Below are positions 1 to 6,103 of a stretch of DNA of 10,112 nt, piece by piece. Source of the DNA: Phoronis pallida. Taxonomy: Eukaryota > Phoronida > Phoronidae. The notes under the pieces are model-generated. The model was not told the DNA's origin, ran no database searches, and worked only from the letters and a program-made list of their open reading frames with translations. The stretch lies in NCBI GenBank assembly GCA_028565715.1, contig JAOXYC010252011.1, positions 1 through 10,112 of the forward strand. Reading direction: 5' to 3'. Within the stretch, counting starts at the first letter, position 1. Each line of letters begins with the position of its first letter. The translations under genes were made by a program, and so were the position numbers.

Positions 1-112
1 GATCCTTATTATTACATTATTGTAAGGCGAGGTCCGGGGCCCCAACCCCGTACCTAGCCCTTTATTTGATTTCTGGGGTAATAAAGATCTTCAAAAAAAA
101 AAAAAAAAAAAA
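1..112 (+). mobile_element. 3' end of a retroposed sequence with poly(A) tail (fragment)
   Basis: An AATAAA signal at 80-85 is followed by a run of 20 A (93-112), the layout expected at the 3' end of a LINE, SINE or processed transcript copied into the genome. Upstream is a GC-rich stretch with GGGGCCCC (about 37-44). The 5' part lies outside the window, so the family cannot be named. The A run could also be a simple repeat next to a chance AATAAA. Confidence 0.4.
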
Positions 113-267
113 CTTCATTATCGTTAGCAACCTCACCTTACTTAAGGGTCTCAACATATTCTGAACTTGAGTCTGAAGTTGATAAACGGTCCAGTCATGA
201 CCTCAAATAGAAAAAAACGATTTTCAAAAAAAATTACCAGTATATTAGCGTCTCGAAAGTTTTGATG

Positions 268-385
268 CATGGGCGCTCTTTCGGAAACGATCTCAAATTT
301 TGAAAAAGGCGATTTGGCCAAAGAAAGAGCACCCATGGGCGGTCTTTCGGACATTTTCCGAAAGAGCGCCCATGGACGCTCTTTC
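268..385. repeat. Left cluster of a small palindromic motif (GAAAGAGCGCCCATG)
   Basis: Three occurrences are seen: one half-copy on the minus strand (268-284) and two foldback copies (323-348 and 360-385). In the foldback copies GAAAGAGCgCCCATG runs directly into its own reverse complement, giving hairpins of about 11-13 bp with one or two mismatches. The same motif recurs at 3985-4190, on the other side of the Penelope-like nest. The rest of 113-440 is AT-rich, and I see no gene in it. Confidence 0.75.
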
Positions 386-439
386 AGATATATTTGCTGT
401 GTGTCTAAGGTTTTTATATTAAGAGTATAAGAGTATAAT

Positions 440-581
440 AAGTACAACGATTTTCACTGCAATTCGTTTTTATGACATTTATGGTCATTTATACGGCTTA
501 TGCATCTTCAAATAATCAAAATTGACCTGGCATCAGAAACGTTATCAAAAACGCGGAAATCTTAAACATATCGTCGGCAGT
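440..581 (-). pseudogene. Inverted fragment of a PLE reverse transcriptase core
   Basis: Read on the minus strand, 581-541 resembles 640-684 on the plus strand: TACTgCCGACGATATGTT against TACTaCCGACGATATGTT, then GTTTTTGATAAC in both. The translation gives R-R-Y-V followed by a stop, then V-F-D-N and, further on, F-D-Y-L and a K-R-I-A segment that lines up with K-Q-L-A in the forward copy. It is a broken copy of the catalytic region, facing the forward copy across a loop of about 58 bp. The outer limit (about 440) is approximate because similarity fades. Confidence 0.65.
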
Positions 582-1152
582 ATTTCTCGGCCATTCAGAA
601 ACTAAGTGGATTGACGAGTATACGGGTACTAAACCCTCATACTACCGACGATATGTTGATGATATTTTCTGTGTTTTTGATAACTTTTCTGATACCATGT
701 CATTTTTTGATTATTAAAATACTAGACACCGTAATTTAAAATTCACTATGGACACAAAAAATGACAAACAATTGGCTTTTTTGGACGTTCTTGTTGACAA
801 CAAAAATCATGATATTGTCACTTCTGTTTTTCACAAGTCTACCTGTACAGGATTGTACAGATGTGCACTAACTTTTGTAGTGTTACGTCATACTCGAAAA
901 TCGGACTAGTTCGTACTCTGGTCGATATATGTTTCAAAATAAATAACACTTGGGGAGGTTTACATAGAGATTTTGAAAGACAGACTAAAAACCTGGTAAA
1001 AAATTGTTTTCCGTGGTATTTAATGGAACGCGCTTTTTAATAACGGGTTAATTAATCAATCTCTCTCATATATAGCAATCTAAGACTAGCGCAAAGAAAA
1101 TTAAACATGTTATCTTTCAAGTATTGTAAATCTAATGTTATACAATTGGTTA
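582..1152 (+). pseudogene. PLE-A reverse transcriptase, central and C-terminal part (degenerate)
   Basis: The reading frame gives W-I-D-E-Y, then Y-Y-R-R-Y-V-D-D-I-F-C-V-F with the YVDD catalytic box at 652-663. It continues through an in-frame TAA (about 715), L-A-F-L-D-V-L-V-D-N, T-S-V-F-H-K-S-T and G-L-Y. After a frameshift come L-V-R-T-L-V-D, K-I-N-N-T-W-G-G-L, K-N-C-F-P-W-Y-L and finally a C-K-S-N-V-I-Q-L-V stretch. These blocks are in the order seen in animal PLE reverse transcriptases (RT core, then thumb and linker). The N-terminal RT half is missing. The frame is interrupted by PLE-B sequence; its C-terminal endonuclease resumes at about 3603. Confidence 0.8.
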
Positions 1153-1210
1153 GTATATCAAATTTCATCTTTTACATCCATTAATTGTCCCAAAATTCTC
1201 GCCGTAGAAA

Positions 1211-1240
1211 TTGTCAACACCGTCCCGGTGTTTTCGTCAG
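1211..1240 (-). other. Hammerhead-like core at the 3' end of the reverse PLE-B copy
   Basis: On the minus strand CTGACGA (1240-1234) is followed by one extra A, then a 6-bp stem AACACC/GGTGTT (1232-1227 with 1221-1216) and GACA where the hammerhead core needs GAAA. It corresponds base for base to the better-preserved motif at 3484-3513. No cleavage site or closing helix was identified. Confidence 0.35.
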
Positions 1241-2098
1241 TACCTAGCACCGCCGAATGGTGGCGCTGTCGTCAGCAGTAGGCTTTCGCAATAGCGGCTT
1301 AATTTGAATGACCCCTCATCTCTGTTCACGGGTGAAAATTGATTTCTCCTGATCCCGATTGCTTCTTTGATTTTCTAGTATAATCATTTGAATCCCTATC
1401 AACAAGGGAGGTATTGTCCCAGTCAATGATATGGTTTTGTTTCACAGCATATGATATGTTATTGAAGACTTGTTAAATTCACTCAGCTTTTTCCACCAGA
1501 TCTAGTGAAAGTTTTTTGAGAAGATATAGCCTCAACATCTTTCTTATTTGTTCTGATAGGCGGCATCCAAAGTTCCTAGAGGTCCCACCTATGTAGGAGT
1601 CTTTACACGAAGCGCCAGGGATCCTGTAAATAACGTTACTGGACTGCCCTCTCGAGATCGCCTGTCCGTTGGATGCACCAGTTCATTCTTCAGAGTGCAT
1701 ACTGGTTTCTTAGTCGTGTCAAAATCATACTCTCTGAACACACGATTTAGGGATTCTGGTAGTCCTTTCACATAAGGGATTACAACCATACCCTTGGATT
1801 TCTCCCGGTCTTTCACACGTGCATTGCGGATATCCACAACACGACAGGGCTTCCTTGATGTGTTCCTCCTCCTTAATCCTATCAGGAATATCAGTCACAG
1901 GATTTTGGTTCCTATCAAAAAGAGTTCGTACCCCCTCATTTTTTGATGGAGTGGATGAAGTGACCCAAAATTTAGATATTGGTCAGTATGAATCTCTTTT
2001 CTATAAACCGTAAATCTAATATGTCCGTCACCCCGTCTATTAATGCACATGTCTAGAAACGCAATACAGTTATTATTTTCCTCTTCACATGTTAACTT

Positions 2099-2449
2099 AA
2101 AGATACTGTCTACTCGTTGGTGATGATCTGGGGTCAAAATTCAAATCAACTAGAAATTTGGTGTATGAGTCCTTTGATGAATATAATTAACCTGCATCAT
2201 AGTCAAAAAATTCCAAAAAAATCGGTAAAGGAGTAAATTTGAGATCTTTGTATCCAAAAAAACCTTGTCGTACGACAAGGTTTTCGAAATTTACACTTTT
2301 TCAGGATAAAAAGCTCAAATATACCCCTTTATCGATTTTTTTTACTAAGATGCAGGTTAATTATATTCATCAACGGACTTTGTACACACAATTTCTAGTT
2401 GATTTGAATTTTGATCCCAGATCCTCACCAACGAGGAGACGGTATCTTT
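2099..2449. mobile_element. Foldback element (351 bp), a near-complete palindrome inserted in PLE-B
   Basis: The two halves (2099-2271 and 2272-2449) are reverse complements over nearly their whole length with scattered mismatches and indels. The centre CCTTGTCGTACGACAAGG (2263-2280) is a perfect palindrome. The arms begin AGATACtGTCTaCTCGTTGG on the left and end as its reverse complement on the right. It interrupts the PLE-B RT frame exactly between G-H-I-K and L-T-C-E-E-E, so both boundaries are set by the host coding sequence. It has no coding capacity. It fits a non-autonomous foldback DNA transposon or MITE. No clear target-site duplication was found, so the superfamily is unknown. Confidence 0.75.
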
Positions 2450-2959
2450 GATATGTCCAGAAGTGTCAATGTTATTCAAATGATCAGTCAATCTAGACGA
2501 TACACCTTTCGGGACAATCTCCAAAATATCATCTACGAATCTCTTCCACAAACGTGGGCGGATTTCCGTAGATGCAGTACTGATAGCTTTTGTCTCAAAA
2601 TTTTCCGTATATAGATTACACACAATCGGGGAGACGGGACTACCCATTGCTGCCCCAAACTTTTGTCTATGTATCTCTCCACCATACTGAGAATATGTTG
2701 TATTTAATACAAATTCCAGTAACTTACGTCATGAGAAATTAACATCTCATCGTCATTTATCACAATATCACTTAGTTCCTCTGCAAGAGCTCAGAAATTC
2801 TCCACATGATGAACCGAGTTACCAACAATCTGGGCGAGTGAGTACGCCAGACTGAACGAGATAAGTAACGGGGAAAGAAGCACCTTGCACCTTGAACCGA
2901 GACAGAGTCAGACACACCCTCGCCCAGGTTTACAACATCCTGTTGTCACTTAACGAATA

Positions 2960-3560
2960 TCTAGCTGTGCGAACAGTCGAAAGAGATAAGTTCGTGTGTT
3001 CAGAAAGTGACACGGCTATGACACCAGTATGCACTCTGAAGAATGAACTGGTGCACCCAAACGACAGGCGATTTCGAGAGGACTCCAGTGGCGTCATTCA
3101 GAGGTTTCTTGCGCTTTGTGTAAAGACTCCTACATATGTGAGACCTCTAGGGACTTTGGATACCGTCTATCAGATCATATTAAGGAAGATAATGAGGCTA
3201 CATCTTTTCAAAAAACTTTCACTAGATCTGGTAGAAAAAGCTCCCACAGTGAATTTAACAAGTCTGCAATAACAGATCAGGCTGTGAAACAAAATATCAT
3301 TGACTGTGACAATACCTCCCTTGCTGATAGGGATTCAAATGTTTATACTAGAAAAATCAAAGAAGCAATCTGGATCAGGAGAAATCAAGTTCCATCCATG
3401 AACAGAGATGATGGGTCATTCAAATCAAGCCGCCCTTACGACAGACTACTGTTGACAGCGCCACCAGTTGGCGGTGCTAGGTACTGACGAAAACACCCGG
3501 GGCGGTGTTGAAAAAATCTATGGAGAAAATTTTGGTACAATTAATGAATGTAAAAGATTT
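2960..3560 (+). pseudogene. PLE-B C-terminal half with GIY-YIG endonuclease (5'-truncated second copy)
   Basis: The plus strand gives P-V-C-T-L-K-N-E-L-V-H-P (about 3024-3059), D-S-S-G-V-I, then after a frameshift C-K-D-S-Y-I-C-E-T-S-R-D-F-G-Y-R-L-S-D-H-I and S-G-R-K-S-S-H-S-E-F-N-K-S-A-I-T-D, ending P-P-V-G-G-A-R-Y and TGA at 3485-3487. It is the same family as the reverse copy at 1165-2880, and the two share sequence past the stop, through AATTAATGAATGTAAAAGAT. The endonuclease YIG motif reads YIC, so the signature Gly is lost. The RT part is absent. The 3487-3560 stretch is untranslated 3' sequence. The 5' limit is uncertain; nothing recognisable lies at 2881-2960. Confidence 0.8.
3484..3513 (+). 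other. Hammerhead-like core at the 3' end of PLE-B
   Basis: CTGACGA (3484-3490), one extra A, then a stem AACACC/GGTGTT (3492-3497 with 3504-3509; loop CGGGGC) and GAAA (3510-3513). This is the CUGANGA - stem II - GAAA order of a hammerhead ribozyme. Its place, overlapping the ORF stop at the start of the 3' terminal region, fits reports that PLE terminal repeats carry hammerheads. The cleavage triplet and stems I and III are not convincing, so this may be a dead relic. Confidence 0.4.
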
Positions 3561-3602
3561 ATTAAGTACATTTGGGCATCCTTATGAATCTGTTTAGCAA
3601 AA

Positions 3603-3929
3603 TTATGCAATTGGTCAAGTAAAATTGGAAGTCTTTTGAATGTTAAAGATACCATTCCATCTGGTGTAGTTTACGAATTTAAATGTCGACGTAATTCGAC
3701 ATATATTGGCGAGACGTCCCGTCATCTGTGCACTAGAATTAAAAGAACATTTACATTCATCAAAGAACTCCAATATCAATAGACATTTAAAGCTTAACGA
3801 TGCATGCAGGGCATCGATAACGATAGCAATAGTTACCATTTGAAGCTATGTGAGGCCATTCAGGTACAACACAGAGGCCCGCACCTCAATGCTCAGCTAG
3901 TGCACGAGTCATTCGGTCTATTGATATAG
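3603..3929 (+). pseudogene. PLE-A GIY-YIG endonuclease domain (C-terminal end, frameshifted)
   Basis: Successive frames give K-I-G-S-L-L-N-V-K-D-T-I-P-S-G-V-V-Y-E-F-K-C then T-Y-I-G-E-T-S-R-H-L-C-T-R-I-K (about 3619-3747). A one-base shift follows: H-L-H-S-S-K-N-S-N-I-N-R-H-L-K-L-N-D-A-C. A second shift gives D-N-D-S-N-S-Y-H-L-K-L-C-E-A-I-Q-V and P-H-L-N-A-Q-L-V-H-E-S, ending TAG at 3927-3929. The paired GVVY and YIG motifs and the R in TRIK match the GIY-YIG nuclease of PLEs; the YIG box is intact here, unlike both PLE-B copies. It continues PLE-A from 1152 across the PLE-B insertion. At least two frameshifts make it a pseudogene. Confidence 0.85.
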
Positions 3930-3984
3930 TTTGTGTGGTCCATTGTTACTGGGCCGCTCTCAGTTTTCATATTGTACAGGGGAT

Positions 3985-4190
3985 TTCCGAAAGAGTGCCC
4001 CCCCCCCCCTGAAAGAGCGCCCATGTTGTACACTGGAAAAAGTGTGGGTATTCATGATTTTAGTTTTGAAATATCTTAAGTTTATATGTATTCTAACTAT
4101 AAACAATGTTAGTTTTTAAAAAGCGCCCATGCGCGCTCTTTCGGGAAATAAAGTTGACTTGAAAAGTGCTTTTTTTCGAGAGAGCGCCCA
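3985..4190. repeat. Right cluster of the GAAAGAGCGCCCATG palindromic motif
   Basis: Copies occur at 3987-4000 (CCGAAAGAGTGCCC running into a 12-C tract, 3998-4009), 4011-4024 (GAAAGAGCGCCCAT), 4121-4145 (a foldback copy AAGCGCCCATGCGCGCTCTTTCGG) and 4176-4190 (TCGAGAGAGCGCCCA). With the left cluster at 268-385 they bracket the PLE nest, so they may belong to PLE-A terminal repeats or to a sequence it entered. Confidence 0.7.
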
Positions 4191-4249
4191 GGTATGTGTA
4201 TATGTGCATGCAGCCTTCACCGGGCAAGTTGTCACTGATCAATAAACGT

Positions 4250-4283
4250 CTGACGAGGATGGTTGTACATGTCACGCTCGAAA
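4250..4283 (+). other. Possible hammerhead-like core downstream of PLE-A
   Basis: CTGACGAG (4250-4257) and CTCGAAA (4277-4283) are spaced as the two halves of a hammerhead core. However, the intervening 4258-4276 does not form a clean stem II (only G-C and G-U pairs broken by mismatches). It may mark a decayed PLE-A terminal repeat. Confidence 0.2.
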
Positions 4284-4500
4284 ACAATTGTTATTTATGT
4301 TCGTGTGTAAGTAGTTGGCTCACCGTAACGCTATGCAATCTTCAACTATATTTTTTTTAAAAGATATATTACTCAAAAGTCATTGAACTCCAACAAGGTG
4401 TGCCAGAGTTTTGAAATAAGCTGAAGTTTATTGGTATTACTGAAAGATATGTTTATGTAAATATCGTTGTAAATAGCCCTTGTCGTATCCTGTGCTGCTT

Positions 4501-4889
4501 GCCAAATTGCTCCGTTTGGTCATTAGCTCACCCATATTTTTGGCCCGCAGCAAAGTATGTTTTGTAAACCCGTTGTTTATCTCCCGCATTTTCTATTTAG
4601 TTTATCTCAATGTGTTGCTAATGCCAAGTTTCTCCGTTCGGTCATTAGCATTATCATGTTTGTATATAATATTATGTATTTCTTAGATTGTTTTTAGTCT
4701 CACGTTTAACCGTTTGTACATAACTCGACGCTTTTTGTCTGCCCATCTTTGCAGAGTTTATACCAAATTCTTATATAACTTCTGTATCTTTTATACAATA
4801 AATATTTTCAAACACATTAATGTGCTACTTAACAAGTTTCTAGTGTTTGGTCATTAGCTCATCCATATTTTCGGCCTGCAACAAAGTAT
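4501..4889 (+). repeat. Three diverged copies of a short repeat (TTGGTCATTAGC core)
   Basis: Copy 1 (4501-4559) and copy 3 (about 4838-4889) share TTTGGTCATTAGCTCA, then CCATATTTT and GGCC.GCA.CAAAGTAT. Copy 2 (4623-4650) shares only the first half (GCCAAgTTtCTCCGTTcGGTCATTAGC). Spacing is 122 and about 215 bp. An AATAAA lies at 4797-4802. No coding frame is conserved between copies; they look like remains of one repeat family or a decayed tandem array. Confidence 0.65.
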
Positions 4890-5913
4890 ATATTTTTATT
4901 TAGTTCATTACTCAAAGGTACACGGCACAATAACTCGAGCCCAAGAAAACTTTGGTAACGGTACGGTACAGTACAAGACATTAGGTGTACCAACATACCA
5001 AATATTGTATACAATGTATATACATATATCTATGAAACTTTCTATTATATTGTAGAAACCTAAACAAATGAACCATCCTCTGTGCTAAATGTCGACCACT
5101 CTAACCACCATTCTAACAATTGAATTCAGAACACATTGGGAGTGAGTGTGCCGCCTGTACTTTAAGTGATTCGATTCAAGTCAACACTGAATTTCACTAA
5201 TGCCATGAGATGGGTCAGATGGCCAGGAAAGGTCAGCTCAAATTATCCAGTTTCCTTCCTCCTGGATTATTGTATCCGAGTACCGGATTGTAATGTACCG
5301 GTACCAAAGGTATTGGTACCAATCGAAAGCATATTGTTAAACAGTTAACTACAAGTAATAAAAAGGCCTTACCGCCTGGCGTATCAAATAAAATGATGGT
5401 AAAATCAAAAGTCGATAGAATATAGTAGAACGAACACAAGCAACAGACAAAAACAAATTATTTATTTTTAACCATATGTTATCAGATAACATCACTTTGC
5501 GAAAACAAAATGTATTTCACAAGAAGAGGGTTAAACCAACCCAACATGGTTCAACGGTTGACAGTCGTGGGTATTGTCAGTTTTTCAAGGGTTCATCACA
5601 CAAAGACACAAAATGTCTGTAATATTCAGTTAACTTCGTTACCGCTGCTCAACTAAAAGCTCATTTTTAACATGGCAAATTACATATTGTTGACTCTTTG
5701 ATGAAATGTGATTTGTGCTTTCTGTATTTTATTAAGTAGTCGCCATGATGCGCGCGAACTCATAAAGTTGCTTTTTGACAAGTGGGCGATAACGACTACC
5801 TAAAAAGACAATTGCGCAATATACACCATTGATTTAAGTGGTGCAGCTGAAACAATGTGATCACTGTAGATGAGTCATCTGCGTTTTCATACACGACTAC
5901 GTGGAAGTACATG
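4890..5913. other. Gene-free AT-rich stretch with small hairpins
   Basis: No coding frame, RNA gene or recognisable element was found. Minor structures: GGTACCAA/TTGGTACC with a 5-base loop (5300-5320), ATGTTAT/ATAACAT with a 3-base loop (5476-5492), and GTAGTCG/CGACTAC (5736-5742 with 5793-5799). A run of GGTACGGTACAGTAC sits near 4960-4974. Short inverted repeats like these are common in AT-rich animal DNA and carry little weight alone. Confidence 0.5.
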
Positions 5914-6036
5914 ATTGGTTGATTTGTGCCTCCCATAGTTAATTAAATAATACTGTGAAGTATTACTAAAACAGCATTAATAAGTCAATTGTATTGACGA
6001 CGTGGGCTGCTAGAACTGCAACACCTACGATTCTCA
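5914..6036 (+). promoter_or_regulatory. Possible promoter and 5' UTR of the secreted-peptide gene
   Basis: An inverted CCAAT box (ATTGG, 5914-5918) precedes an AT-rich TATA-like stretch (TTAATTAAATAATA, 5939-5952), which overlaps a perfect 7-bp hairpin TAATACT/AGTATTA (5948-5965). Transcription starting about 30 bp further on would leave a leader of some 50-60 nt before the ATG. The in-frame TGA at 5995-5997 shows that the reading frame cannot begin upstream. All elements are weak individually. Confidence 0.3.
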
Positions 6037-6103
6037 ATGATGGAAGTGAAAAATACCGTGATGTTACTGTGCGTTTTGGTGTCTCTGTATGCCACAGTGT
6101 CAG
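6037..6103 (+). other. Exon 1 (coding part): signal peptide
   Basis: ATG ATG at 6037-6042; either could initiate. A basic residue (K5) precedes a hydrophobic core (V-M-L-L-C-V-L-V), and small residues near V-S-G give a cleavage site. It ends in a consensus donor CAG/GTAAAG (intron from 6104) in phase 1. A signal peptide followed by a phase-1 intron is a common design for secreted animal proteins. Confidence 0.7.

Larger units (their letters stand above)
1165..2880 (-). pseudogene. PLE-B reverse transcriptase plus GIY-YIG endonuclease (degenerate, interrupted)
   Basis: On the minus strand the order is: early RT block ending A-Q-I-V-G-N-S-V-H-H-V (about 2870-2800); L-A-E-E-L-S-D-I-V-I-N-D-D-E-M and L-I-S-H-D-V; then F-G-A-A-M-G-S-P-V-S-P-I-V; the F-V-D-D box at 2539-2528; A-F-L-D-M-C-I-N-R-R; H-Q-K-M; P-V-C-T-L-K-N-E-L-V-H-P; and an endonuclease block with Y-I-G-G-T-S-R (about 1596-1576). 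The ORF stop is TGA at 1239-1237. Between L-I-S-H-D-V and the following L-L-E-F-V-L the usual RT segment is missing, an internal deletion. A palindromic element is inserted at 2099-2449, and there are several frameshifts and stops. The GIY-YIG signature has Gly where related copies have Glu (YIGG for YIGE). It is not functional. Confidence 0.85.
440..3929. mobile_element. Nested, inverted cluster of Penelope-like element (PLE) remnants
   Basis: Translated pieces match the protein layout of PLEs: a reverse transcriptase with a (Y/F)VDD catalytic box followed by a GIY-YIG endonuclease domain. Order along the plus strand: PLE-A RT fragment inverted (about 440-581), PLE-A RT forward (about 582-1152), PLE-B reverse (about 1165-2880, split by a palindromic element), PLE-B forward C-terminus (about 2960-3560), PLE-A C-terminus forward (about 3603-3929). 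The two PLE-A halves both carry an I-Q-L-V coding stretch at the break (1138-1152 and 3603-3617; 13 of 15 bases match), which looks like target duplication around the PLE-B insertion. Every piece has stops or frameshifts, so none is active. Confidence 0.8.

Noticed and set aside
268-385. CRISPR-like repeats
   Set aside because: The copies are in alternating orientation with irregular spacing and adjoin retroelement remnants in an animal genome.
151-447. Minus-strand 98-codon open frame
   Set aside because: It runs across the palindromic motif cluster, and low-complexity AT-rich sequence supplies most residues. No domain, no splice context.
4480-4686. Plus-strand 68-codon hydrophobic open frame that looks like a membrane peptide
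   Set aside because: It covers two copies of the TTGGTCATTAGC repeat, and T-rich DNA gives hydrophobic residues in any frame. No promoter or splice support.
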